Source: SG8-41 sp035259205 (GTDB lineage Bacteria; Pseudomonadota; Gammaproteobacteria; Burkholderiales; SG8-41). From it: 64,000 nucleotides of DNA. This document shows, piece by piece, positions 8,657 through 16,991 of the stretch. Under the pieces are notes generated by a model, which worked only from the letters and a program-made list of their open reading frames with translations, was not told where the DNA came from and ran no database searches. The translations under genes and the position numbers were made by a program. The stretch lies in contig DATFWO010000318.1 of assembly GCA_035259205.1 (NCBI GenBank), forward strand, positions 1-64,000, in the 5' to 3' direction. Numbering within the stretch: the first letter of the stretch is position 1; every line of letters starts with the position of its first letter.

Positions 8657-8922
8657 TCGTCATCGCTACATGAGGTCGCCCGGGATGTTTGATCCGCATC
8701 CCGGCGACCGACGACTGCCGCGACCGGCGGCGTGCGCTTTGTTGTTACCCTGGTTCCGACGCTACTCGATCCTCGCTTGCCCGTTTCGGCGCCCGGGCTC
8801 GGTACCGCTGGCTTCGTCCGCTGCGCGTGACTCTCCGCCTTCCTGATCAGCGGCAGGATTTCGTTGCGGTATCGCGCGTAGCGTCGGACAACCGGGTAAT
8901 TTAGTATTCTGGCGTCGCGACG

Positions 8923-11900
8923 ATGCATGCCTCGGCGCCAGCCCGCTCGCATGCGCGGCGTGCACAGCCGCATCGAGATCCATTGACGAGCCCATATACC
9001 GAAAGTGACTCCAGCCGGCGCATGACCTTGGCCGTCGCCGCCGGCTGCTACCTGCTGTTCGTCGTCTATGGCAGCTTGGTGCCGCTGGACTTCAATCCCC
9101 GGCCACTGGAAACAGCGTGGCGGGAATTTCTCGATACAAAATATCTGACACTGGGTGTCCAGTCGCGCGCGGATTGGGTCGCCAACATCCTGCTCTACAT
9201 TCCGCTCGCGTATCTGCTGAGCGCCGCGTTCGGGGCGCGCACTCGGTCTGCGGCCGCTCGCGTGCTGCTGGCTGGCGCGGTGTGGCTCGCGTGTGCCGCG
9301 CTTGCGCTGGGTATCGAGTTTACGCAGTTGTTTTTCCCGCCGCGCACGGTATCCCTTAACGACATCGTCGCCGAATTCATGGGGAGCGCGCTCGGCGTCG
9401 CCATCTGGCTCGGTTGGGGCGATGCGCTTCAGCGGCTGTGGGTCGAAATGATGCGCGGCGGATTGCCGGCAATCCGCGCCGCGGTCGTTCTCTACGTGCT
9501 GGCGTATCTGGCCTTGAGCTTCTTTCCGTACGATTTTCTCGTTTCGCTGAAGGAGTTCTCGGACAAGCTCGCCTCCGGCAACTATGGATTGCTCATGGCG
9601 CCCCAAACCTGCGAGCAATTGTCGATTTGCGCCAGCAAGCTCATCGCGGAGATCGTAGTCGTCGTTCCGCTCGGCGTATTGCTGGGCATGGCGCTCGGCA
9701 GAGCTGCGCGGCACGCCTACGCCATCGCTGCGCTGTGCGGTGTGGTGCTCGGCCTGACGATAGAGGCTGTACAGCTGGTCATCGCGTCGGGAATCTCGCA
9801 GGGCGTGTCGGTGGCGACGCGCGCGGTGGGAATGGCGATCGGCGTGGCCTGGTACCGGCATATGCGCTGGCAGTGGCTGTATGGACTGCGGCCGTACGCC
9901 ATCCTTGCCGTCCTGCTGGCGATCCCGGCCTATCTGTTTGCCGTGATGTGGGCCAACGGCTGGTTCAGCGCGCGTTGGGGAGGGCTCGAGCACGCCCATG
10001 CCAGCCTGCAGGAGGTGAACTGGCTGCCCTTCTACTACCATTACTACACCACCGAAACGGAGGCCCTGCGCAGCGCGCTGACCAACGTCGCCATCTACAT
10101 GCCGATCGGTGTCCTTTACTGGATGTGGACCCTGCGCCGCTCGCATACCTATTCCGACGGTTTGACCCTGGTTCCGGCCTTGATCGCCGCGCCGCTCGCG
10201 GTGGCGATGGAAGTAGGCAAGCTGTTCGTCCCGGGAAAACATCCCGATCCGACCGACGTGCTGATTGCGACGGTTACGGCGCCGGCAGCCTACGTCCTGG
10301 CGCGGCAATTGCAAAGATGGGCAGTGGAAGGCGAATCGGGGGCCGGGCGTATCGCGGCACACCGTGGCTCGTCGGGCGCGGCTCAGGCCGTCCCCGTTGC
10401 GTCGCAAAGCGCGGGAAGAGTGGCGGCGGCGTTGCTGCTGCTCGCCGGCACCGGCATCGCGGCGTTCTACTATCCGCTCGGCGGCGGCTGGCTGGGGTTG
10501 GCGCTGGGGCTCTACGCCGCCGTGTTGTGGCGCCATCCGGGAGCGTCCCTGCCCGCCGTGCTCGCGCTGCTGCCTTTGCTCAACTTCGCGCCGTGGAGCG
10601 GCTGGATACTGCTCAATGAATTCGACCTGCTCGTCGCGGTTACGCTGGCGGTGCGCCTGCTGCGGCCACCCCCGCCAGTTCGCGGTCCCGTCCTTACCGG
10701 GTCTGCAAAGTACGCGATTGGACTGCTCGCAGTGTCCTTCCTCGCAAGCGCCAGCGTCGGTCTCCTGCCGTTGCCGTCGTTCGACCAGAATGCGCTGGTG
10801 AGCTACTACACGGGGTTCAACAGCCTCAGGCAATTGAAGGGCTTCGCGTGGGCGCTGGCGCTGCTGCCGCTGCTGATCGAGGAGACGCAAAACCGGCGCA
10901 TGGATCAGCGACTGGCTGCGGGTACGCTCGCCGGACTGTGCGCGGTGGTTGCGGTGGTCGTTTGGGAGCGCGTCGTGTTTGCGAGCCTGAAGGATTTTGC
11001 CGGCGAGTATCGTGTCGACGGCCCGTTCCCGGAGCTGCACACCGGGGGCGGGGACGTTCACGCCTATCTCGTGATGGCGATACCGCTCGTCGTGGCGTGG
11101 ATCGCGCTGCGGCCCAATGCGATCCGGATCGCGTTTGGAACCGCCCTGTTTGCACTTGCGAGCTACGCGCTCGCAATGACCTTCACCAGGGGTGGCTACG
11201 TGGGGTACTGCGGCGCGCTGGGGGTGCTCGCGGTCTCGGCGGTGATCTACTGGGTGCGGCAGCGCGCGTGGAGGCTCGGCCCCGTCGTTGTGGCTGGCGC
11301 GCTCGGGTTGGCCGGTCTCGCAGTCATGGTCCCGATCGTATCCGGCTCCTTCATGGGGAGCCGGCTGGCGGCAGCGCATTCGGATGCCGCTACTCGCACG
11401 CGGCACTGGGCCGAGGCCATCAACATGATGGACCGCGGCACGGCGACTGCGCTGTTCGGGATGGGGCTGGGCAGTTTTCCGAAGACCGTCGTCTTCAAGG
11501 AGCGCGACGCAGCTTCGGCGACGTTCAGCTACAGGCAGGAAGGCGGCAACAGCTATGTGCGTCTGGGCTCGGGAAAAGCCCTGTATCTCGATCAGAGGGT
11601 AGCCGTCGAGGCTGGAAAGGCGTACACGATTTCGCTGGATCTGCGCAGCCCAAACCGGGGGGCGAAGGTTGACATTCCCATCTGCGAAAAGAGCTTCCAG
11701 TACTCGTTCCGGTGCGGAAGCGTGAGCTTTGCGGTCAAGACGCCGGGGACGGGCTGGGAACACAACGAAGCTGCTTTCAACTCGAAGGAAGTCGGATCGG
11801 GTGCGCGGTTTCTGCAGCGTCCGGTGGCGCTCGGTCTTACCAATGCGCAGCCGGGCACCCTCGTTGACGTGGACAACGTGCGGCTGCTGGATGAAAAGGG

Positions 11901-12306
11901 CCGCAATCTTATCGCCAACGGAGATTTCTCGCGGGGCGGCGAGCGCTGGTTCTTTGCGGCCGACGACCATTTGCCGTGGCACATTTTCAATCTCTGGGTG
12001 CAGGTCCTGTTCGAGCAGGGATGGGTCGGTGTCGTGGCGCTTGCGGTAGCCGTCCTGATGTCGCTGGCGCGGCTCGCAAGCGGAGCGTGGAGGGGCGAGC
12101 TCGTTTCCGGGGCGCTGCTTGCGGCCCTGTGCGGATTTCTCCTGGTCGGCCTCACCGAGAGCCTGTTCGATGGGCCGCGCGTAACGACGTTATTTTTCCT
12201 GTTGCTGTTTGCCGGGCTTCTGCGATCTGCCGGACAGAGCGCTATCGACCGCTCCCAGCGCGATTCTGCGTCCGGCGGTTTGACTTCCGTCCATTCGATA
12301 TCCTAA
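8923..12306 (+). CDS. Large membrane protein: two VanZ-like regions, O-antigen-ligase-like core and an inserted carbohydrate-binding-like domain
   Basis: 1127 residues with many membrane helices. The first half contains two VanZ-like segments: LGIEFTQLFFPPRTVSLNDI near residue 130, and AVAMEVGKLFVPGKHPDPTD near residue 430. The second half resembles O-antigen ligase/polymerase (Wzy/WaaL) proteins: AMTFTRGGYVGYCGALGVL, then HWAEAINMM and FGMGLGSFP before a long external loop. That loop (about residues 860-1015) reads like a beta-sandwich carbohydrate-binding module (VRLGSGKALYLDQ, YTISLDLRSPN, LIANGDFSRGG) and ends in DDHLPWHIFNLWVQVLFEQGW, a ligase-type motif. Likely role: polymerisation or ligation of the exopolysaccharide in the inner membrane. 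The start is uncertain; ATG 9022 (MTLAVAAGCYLLF) is an alternative. Confidence 0.8.
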   Translation: MHASAPARSHARRAQPHRDPLTSPYTESDSSRRMTLAVAAGCYLLFVVYGSLVPLDFNPRPLETAWREFLDTKYLTLGVQSRADWVANILLYIPLAYLLSAAFGARTRSAAARVLLAGAVWLACAALALGIEFTQLFFPPRTVSLNDIVAEFMGSALGVAIWLGWGDALQRLWVEMMRGGLPAIRAAVVLYVLAYLALSFFPYDFLVSLKEFSDKLASGNYGLLMAPQTCEQLSICASKLIAEIVVVVPLGVLLGMALGRAARHAYAIAALCGVVLGLTIEAVQLVIASGISQGVSVATRAVGMAIGVAWYRHMRWQWLYGLRPYAILAVLLAIPAYLFAVMWANGWFSARWGGLEHAHASLQEVNWLPFYYHYYTTETEALRSALTNVAIYMPIGVLYWMWTLRRSHTYSDGLTLVPALIAAPLAVAMEVGKLFVPGKHPDPTDVLIATVTAPAAYVLARQLQRWAVEGESGAGRIAAHRGSSGAAQAVPVASQSAGRVAAALLLLAGTGIAAFYYPLGGGWLGLALGLYAAVLWRHPGASLPAVLALLPLLNFAPWSGWILLNEFDLLVAVTLAVRLLRPPPPVRGPVLTGSAKYAIGLLAVSFLASASVGLLPLPSFDQNALVSYYTGFNSLRQLKGFAWALALLPLLIEETQNRRMDQRLAAGTLAGLCAVVAVVVWERVVFASLKDFAGEYRVDGPFPELHTGGGDVHAYLVMAIPLVVAWIALRPNAIRIAFGTALFALASYALAMTFTRGGYVGYCGALGVLAVSAVIYWVRQRAWRLGPVVVAGALGLAGLAVMVPIVSGSFMGSRLAAAHSDAATRTRHWAEAINMMDRGTATALFGMGLGSFPKTVVFKERDAASATFSYRQEGGNSYVRLGSGKALYLDQRVAVEAGKAYTISLDLRSPNRGAKVDIPICEKSFQYSFRCGSVSFAVKTPGTGWEHNEAAFNSKEVGSGARFLQRPVALGLTNAQPGTLVDVDNVRLLDEKGRNLIANGDFSRGGERWFFAADDHLPWHIFNLWVQVLFEQGWVGVVALAVAVLMSLARLASGAWRGELVSGALLAALCGFLLVGLTESLFDGPRVTTLFFLLLFAGLLRSAGQSAIDRSQRDSASGGLTSVHSIS

Positions 12307-12364
12307 CCTACCATCGTCTGGACCAAGACGGTTTCGTGCTAACCCGTCGAAGAGAGGACATTGA

Positions 12365-13840
12365 ATGGATACTCCGCTGACTCGCCTGCAGCCGCAGGCC
12401 GCGACACTGAACAGCGCACGGCGCTACGCGATCGTGCTCGCGGGCGGTTCCGGAACGCGACTCTGGCCGCTGTCGCGCGCGACCATGCCCAAGCAGTTGC
12501 TCGCCCTGAACGGCGCCGAGACGCTCTTGCAGCAGACCGCTCTCAGGCTCGCGCCGATGGTCGATCCCCGACACGTCGTCACCGTAACCCACGCCGATCA
12601 CCGCTTCGAAGTAACCGGACAACTGCACGCGCTCGATTCACGCCTTGCCGAGGGCGTGCTGGCGGAACCGATCGGGCGCAACACGCTCCCTGCCATCGCT
12701 TGGGCGGTCGCGCGCATCGCCCGGGAGACGCCTGATGCGCTGGTCGGCGTCTTTTCTTCCGACCATGCAGTCGCGGATCCGGCGGCGTTTCTCGCTGCCT
12801 GGCAGACGGCGGAATCGGCGGCTGAAGCGGGCTATATCACGTTGTTCGGCATGCGTCCGACCGAGCCCGCGACCGGCTTCGGTTACATCGAGGCGGGTGC
12901 GCCGCTGCAATTGCCTGCGCAGGCGGGTGCGGTGCCGCAACCCGTGCGACGGGTCGCGCGCTTCGTGGAGAAGCCCAACCTCGAAAAAGCGCGCGAATTT
13001 GTCGAGCGCGGCAACTACTATTGGAACGGCGGCATGTTCGTGTTCCGTGCCGATCGGCTGCTCGCGACCCTGGAACGCTGTCAGCCCGTCCTCTCCTCGG
13101 CATTGCCGGATCTGGCCCGCAGCGAGCGGCTCGCGCCCGTCGAGCTGTACCGGGACTTGCCCGACACGTCCATCGACTACGGCGTTCTCGAGCACACCGA
13201 TAACGTGGCCGTGGTGCCGGTGGAGATGGGCTGGAGCGATCTTGGCGGGTGGGATGCGCTGTATCAGCAACGCGTCAAGGACAGCGACGGCAACGTGATG
13301 CAGGGTGATGTGGTGGCGGTGGGCAGCCGTAACAATCTGCTGTGGAGCGAGCACGGCACGTTGGCGACCCTCGGGCTGGAAAACATTGTGGTCGTGCAGA
13401 CGCGCGACGCGACGCTCGTGTGCGACCGCGATCAGGCCGTCGATCTGAAGCAGCTGGTTACCCGCCTGAAGACCAAGCACGGCAATCTCACGGAGATGCA
13501 CCTTACGGTAGCGCGACCCTGGGGAACCTACACGACCCTGGAAGAGGGGCACCGCTACAAGATCAAGCGTATCGTAGTGAATCCGGGCGCGAAGCTATCG
13601 CTGCAGATGCACTATCATCGCTCGGAGCATTGGGTGGTGATCGCCGGTACCGCGAAGATCGTGAACGGGGAGCAGGAGATATTTCTGGAGGAAAACCAGT
13701 CCACCTACATCCCCAAAACCCACCGTCACCGCCTCGAGAATCCCGGCAAGATCCCGCTCCAGATCATCGAGATCCAGACCGGTCCCTACCTCGAAGAAGA
13801 CGACATCGTGCGCTTCGGGGACGTCTACGGGCGGTCATGA
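12365..13840 (+). CDS. manC: Mannose-1-phosphate guanylyltransferase / mannose-6-phosphate isomerase
   Basis: 491 residues, the normal length for the bifunctional ManC/AlgA/CpsB enzyme. The N-terminal nucleotidyltransferase shows VLAGGSGTRLWPLSR (GTP binding), FVEKP (sugar-phosphate site) and the YWNGGMFVFRAD segment. The C-terminal cupin isomerase has RPWGTYTTLEEG and LSLQMHYHRSEHWVV with metal-binding His residues. It makes GDP-mannose from mannose-6-phosphate through mannose-1-phosphate, supplying mannose or derivatives to the exopolysaccharide. The ATG is preceded by AGAGAGGA. It follows the ligase-like gene by 58 bp and converges with the methyltransferase gene, sharing six bases at the 3' ends. 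Confidence 0.95.
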   Translation: MDTPLTRLQPQAATLNSARRYAIVLAGGSGTRLWPLSRATMPKQLLALNGAETLLQQTALRLAPMVDPRHVVTVTHADHRFEVTGQLHALDSRLAEGVLAEPIGRNTLPAIAWAVARIARETPDALVGVFSSDHAVADPAAFLAAWQTAESAAEAGYITLFGMRPTEPATGFGYIEAGAPLQLPAQAGAVPQPVRRVARFVEKPNLEKAREFVERGNYYWNGGMFVFRADRLLATLERCQPVLSSALPDLARSERLAPVELYRDLPDTSIDYGVLEHTDNVAVVPVEMGWSDLGGWDALYQQRVKDSDGNVMQGDVVAVGSRNNLLWSEHGTLATLGLENIVVVQTRDATLVCDRDQAVDLKQLVTRLKTKHGNLTEMHLTVARPWGTYTTLEEGHRYKIKRIVVNPGAKLSLQMHYHRSEHWVVIAGTAKIVNGEQEIFLEENQSTYIPKTHRHRLENPGKIPLQIIEIQTGPYLEEDDIVRFGDVYGRS

Positions 13841-14536
13841 CCGGCTCTGATAGATGATATGCCGCGAGTCCCGCTTCACCACGATCCAGTGGGCTTCGTC
13901 GAAGACGTGCGGGTGTAGCGGCTCGACGTAGATTACGAACACGTCGCGCGGGCTCTTCCGGAGCGAACGTTCGATGTTACCGACCACCTCCCGCATGACG
14001 ATCTCCCCGAAAGGGTTGTAGAAGTAGCACACGAGTGGATCGTCGGGTAGCTCGAGGTCCGCGGCATCGCCGAGGACAGCCTGTATATTCCTGCATCCGT
14101 TGGTCCGACCGAGGAGCGCGGCAATATTCTTCTGGAGGATCTCATGCAGCTCTCGTGAGAATTCCACTCCGAGAATTCTCCGGAACGGAAACTCGGCCGC
14201 CAATAGCATCACACGGCCCTTGCCGCAGCCGAAATCGATGAAAACAAAATCCGAATACCTGATGCCGCAGTCGCGGAGGATTTGTCTTACGAGGTCGACT
14301 CCGCTGGGTTGATAGCGCCCCGCATGCGCGGCGTGGCGCGAATCGATGTCGAGCGAGCCTATCTCCCTGATCTCGGTCGTCTCGACCCCGAGTGCCTCGT
14401 CGAGCGAACGACCCGAGGGATCGGATTCCCCGCGCCTCCCGATCCGTCGCAGGTAGTATCCGGCGTTGTAGGCGAGCAAATAGCAGAACTTGGCGAAGCC
14501 GTGCCGCCGAAAAGCCTTGAGCGCTCGCTTGAACAT
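13835..14536 (-). CDS. Class I SAM-dependent methyltransferase family protein
   Basis: 233 residues. Motif I is FVFIDFGCGKGRVMLLAAEF (SAM-binding glycine loop), followed by ILGVEFSRELHEI (acidic ribose-binding strand) and the post-motif strand DDPLVCYFYNPFGE. The N-terminal ~45 residues are basic and tyrosine-rich and may contact membrane or substrate. It probably methylates a sugar, lipid-linked intermediate or protein of the envelope; the substrate is unknown. It lies 82 bp downstream of the second FemAB-like gene on the same strand, so the two may form an operon. Its stop codon abuts the manC stop codon. Confidence 0.8.
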   Translation of the reverse strand: MFKRALKAFRRHGFAKFCYLLAYNAGYYLRRIGRRGESDPSGRSLDEALGVETTEIREIGSLDIDSRHAAHAGRYQPSGVDLVRQILRDCGIRYSDFVFIDFGCGKGRVMLLAAEFPFRRILGVEFSRELHEILQKNIAALLGRTNGCRNIQAVLGDAADLELPDDPLVCYFYNPFGEIVMREVVGNIERSLRKSPRDVFVIYVEPLHPHVFDEAHWIVVKRDSRHIIYQSRS

Positions 14537-14618
14537 CGATACCGTCTATTTGCGGCTGGAACCAGGCTCCCGATGATATCGTGCAGGCGGCGTGACGGCA
14601 CGACATGCTCGCGCCGCG

Positions 14619-15560
14619 TTACGCGGCCCTGCGCACCAGGCGCCGTACCGCGTTCTTCAAGCCGACACTGTCCAGCACGCGTCCCGTCGATGCCGTCAAC
14701 GCATCGACGGCCGCGTGCAGACGAACGCACAGGAGATTCCAGGCGTTGCGGCGGTAGAAATAGACGTCCGCACAGTGCACGTGATCGGTGGCGAAAAACG
14801 CTTTCTGCTGCCCTTCGCCCTCGGTGAAATCGAATATCCGGTAGCAGCCCTCGTCGAACAGCTTTTTCAATATCACGTACTGCAGTACGGTTCCAGGGGA
14901 TAGATGCCGGCAGGACGCATCGTAGCCGACGTACTGATAGACGAGAACGCCGGCGTGGAGTGGACAATAAACGTACGCCGCGGGCTGGTCACCGTTGAAC
15001 AGCAGGTACGCGCGCACCTCCCCCCGAGCGCCGGCGTCGAGCATCTGCTCTTTGAATTCGACGCACGCCGGCAGCCCGCTGTGGAGCAGACGCTCCTGAT
15101 AAGTCCTGCTCGAGAGCTCGCGGGCGAGGCGGTAGAACTCTGCGAGTTCCGCCGGCGAGCGGTACTCCTTCCAGACGAGTTCCCCGCCGCTCGTGCTGGC
15201 GTAGCGACGCACCTTGCGCGCGAGGGTCGATCGGGACTTTGAAGAGAAACGCTTGAGGTAGCCCTCGAAATCTCCCCTCAAATCGACGTAGAACCTTTTA
15301 TATTGATGCGGCACGTACCTGATCCAATCGCGGTCAACGCTGATGCGTGGGAGCGGAGGGTTGACGGGAAGAGATCGCATCAGGAACGGGCCATTGCCGG
15401 GGGGGAGTCGATTCGCCGGCGAAAAATGCGGCTCCTCGCCGCCGGAGGAACCGCAGAATCGGCGGTTGTAGGAAAACCCGTTCTGCACCCAGGTAAACAT
15501 GGAGATCTCGCCGAGGCGATAGCTCAGCCGGACGCTGGCGGGCGACCAGTCCGGGCTCAC
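14619..15560 (-). CDS. Second FemAB/GNAT-like acyltransferase
   Basis: 313 residues, with the hallmark FemAB-like block YLKRFSSKSRSTLARKVRR near residue 105, then YRLARELSSRTYQERLL, and a C-terminal acyl-CoA-like half (RAYLLFNGDQPAAYVYCPLH, YDASCRHLSPGTVLQY, FDFTEGEGQQKAFFAT). This pattern is typical of GNAT-type proteins in exopolysaccharide loci. It is distinct from the FemAB-like gene at 648-1703. The annotated start is GTG 15560; an internal ATG at 15500 would remove 20 residues. The acyl donor and acceptor are unknown. It probably shares a transcript with the methyltransferase gene downstream. Confidence 0.75.
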   Translation of the reverse strand: MSPDWSPASVRLSYRLGEISMFTWVQNGFSYNRRFCGSSGGEEPHFSPANRLPPGNGPFLMRSLPVNPPLPRISVDRDWIRYVPHQYKRFYVDLRGDFEGYLKRFSSKSRSTLARKVRRYASTSGGELVWKEYRSPAELAEFYRLARELSSRTYQERLLHSGLPACVEFKEQMLDAGARGEVRAYLLFNGDQPAAYVYCPLHAGVLVYQYVGYDASCRHLSPGTVLQYVILKKLFDEGCYRIFDFTEGEGQQKAFFATDHVHCADVYFYRRNAWNLLCVRLHAAVDALTASTGRVLDSVGLKNAVRRLVRRAA

Positions 15561-15754
15561 GGATCTCTCGCGCTGGCCTGCTCGACTATGCCCGTCTCAT
15601 CGGGCTCCAAGGCCAATCTTGGCCAGTCTTGCTGGGACGGCCGCAGGTCGGCATGAAGAGCTTGAAGGTTTTGGGAATTCTTCATCGACTTTCGGCCCAA
15701 CTCAGGATTGCACGCTCGGAGATCGAAGGCAACGGCAAGCGAGCTGGCACCCAT
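15557..15754 (-). CDS. Possible short upstream reading frame overlapping the FemAB-like start
   Basis: 65 codons from ATG 15754 to a TGA that overlaps the next gene's GTG start by four bases (GTGA), an arrangement that would allow translational coupling. There is no convincing ribosome-binding site, no recognisable domain, and composition is unremarkable. It may be a leader peptide or chance. Confidence 0.2.
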   Translation of the reverse strand: MGASSLAVAFDLRACNPELGRKSMKNSQNLQALHADLRPSQQDWPRLALEPDETGIVEQASARDP

Positions 15755-15863
15755 CGATGTTGCGTTGACTCATGGTGCGCGCCAACCGGTGCGAAATAAC
15801 GAACGAGGGATGGAACCTCAACGCATTCATAGGGTCAGTGAGTGGCGAACATTCTGCGCAGTT

Positions 15864-15881
15864 TGTCTAAAAATTTTACAA
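15864..15881 (+). promoter_or_regulatory. PrsR-type upstream element, site 2 (upstream of the lytic transglycosylase)
   Basis: TGTCTAAAAATTTTACAA. It keeps the TGTC and TTTTACAA ends of the shared 18-mer but has TA in place of GG. It lies 63 bp before the GG of a good -24/-12 promoter (15942-15958). Confidence 0.7.
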
Positions 15882-15941
15882 AACCCGCCTGCGCCGCTAC
15901 CGAACGGCCAAAAACATTAAAGTAATCAGAGGGGGGCGCGA

Positions 15942-15958
15942 TTGGCTCAAAAATTGCT
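15942..15958 (+). promoter_or_regulatory. Sigma-54 promoter of the lytic transglycosylase gene
   Basis: TTGGCTCAAAAATTGCT: the GG (15944-15945) and GC (15956-15957) pairs are exactly 12 bp apart with an ATTGCT -12 block. The predicted start near 15969 leaves a leader of ~25 nt before ATG 15994. Confidence 0.85.
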
Positions 15959-15993
15959 TCAGCGTGCATAGTTAATCTCTCGATTTCAAGCCC

Positions 15994-16902
15994 ATGAAAC
16001 GAGCAATTATCCTGTTCATGGCGGTTATGGGATGGGCGCCGGCTGCGGTGTGGGCACTGGGCGAACCGGCGGTGCCGATCGAGGCACTCGAAGAATCGGC
16101 CGCGCGCACGGGCGATCCCGAAGCAATGACGCTGCTGGCGCAGAAGTACGAGCACGCCGAAGGCGTCGCCAAAGATTTCAACCGGGCCAATGAGCTCTAC
16201 TGCAAGGCCGCGAAACTCGGCTATGCGGAGGCGCAGTTCAAGCTCGGCTGGGTCTATGCCAATGGGCGCGGTGTGCCGCGCGACGACCACGTCGCGGCGG
16301 CGCTGTTTGCGTTGGCGGCCGATCAGGGCCACGAGTACGCCGCAAAGCTCCTTCCGTATGTGCGCCGCGATTCCGAGGCGAAATTGCCCGACTGCATGTT
16401 ACCCGACACGGTCCGGGTCGCAACCGATGATCCTTTGGACTCGCCGCGCGGCCGCAGCGAGATCGAGTTGCTGGTGCACAGGCTGGCGCCGCAGTTTGCG
16501 GTGGATCCGAAGCTCGCGCTGGCGGTGATCTCCGTCGAATCTGCCTTCAATCCCGCGGCGATCTCGCCCAAGAACGCGCAAGGGTTGATGCAATTGATAC
16601 CCGAGACCGCGGAGCGCTTCGGCGTGAAGCAGATCTTCAGCCCGGTCGAGAACATCAAGGGCGGGCTGGCGTATCTGCGCTGGCTGCTGGCGTTCTTCCA
16701 GGGCGACGTGCCGCTGGTCCTCGCGGCGTACAATGCGGGCGAGCGCGCGGTCGAGAAGTATCGCGGCATCCCTCCCTACGCGGAAACCCGCAACTACGTC
16801 AGAAAGATTACCAGCGTTTACCGCCAACCTCTTCATCCCTTCGATGCCGGCGTCGTCGAGCCTTCGCAGATCATGATCGAGGCGAAGCGCATCCGGCGCT
16901 AA
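15994..16902 (+). CDS. Exported lytic transglycosylase with SEL1-like repeats, predicted PrsR/sigma-54 target
   Basis: 302 residues. The signal peptide MKRAIILFMAVMGWAPAAVW is followed by two or three SEL1/TPR-like repeats (AMTLLAQKYEHAEGVAKDF, AQFKLGWVYANGRGVPRDD). A C-terminal SLT domain carries the catalytic Glu182 in AVISVESAFN, the GLMQLIPETAERFGV segment and AAYNAGERAVEKYRG with PPYAETRNYV. It cleaves peptidoglycan glycan strands in the periplasm with anhydro-muropeptide formation. A sigma-54 promoter and 18-bp element directly upstream suggest control by PrsR; making gaps in peptidoglycan for export or assembly is a plausible role (inference). Confidence 0.9.
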   Translation: MKRAIILFMAVMGWAPAAVWALGEPAVPIEALEESAARTGDPEAMTLLAQKYEHAEGVAKDFNRANELYCKAAKLGYAEAQFKLGWVYANGRGVPRDDHVAAALFALAADQGHEYAAKLLPYVRRDSEAKLPDCMLPDTVRVATDDPLDSPRGRSEIELLVHRLAPQFAVDPKLALAVISVESAFNPAAISPKNAQGLMQLIPETAERFGVKQIFSPVENIKGGLAYLRWLLAFFQGDVPLVLAAYNAGERAVEKYRGIPPYAETRNYVRKITSVYRQPLHPFDAGVVEPSQIMIEAKRIRR

Positions 16903-16991
16903 TTTCGGGCTTCCTTCTGCTCTAAAATCTGGAACTTCCGCCACTGCTGGGGGCCCGAACCAGGGGTGGACACCGCGCAACCAATCGGCGC

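Noticed and set aside
8653..11982. Very long minus-strand frame opposite the VanZ/ligase gene
   Set aside because: It is the antisense shadow of a real gene; its His/Arg/Gln-rich translation contains no recognisable domain.
15614..15630. Sequence TTGGCCAGTCTTGCTGG resembling a -24/-12 promoter
   Set aside because: The GG and GC pairs are 10 bp apart instead of 12, which sigma-54 does not tolerate well.
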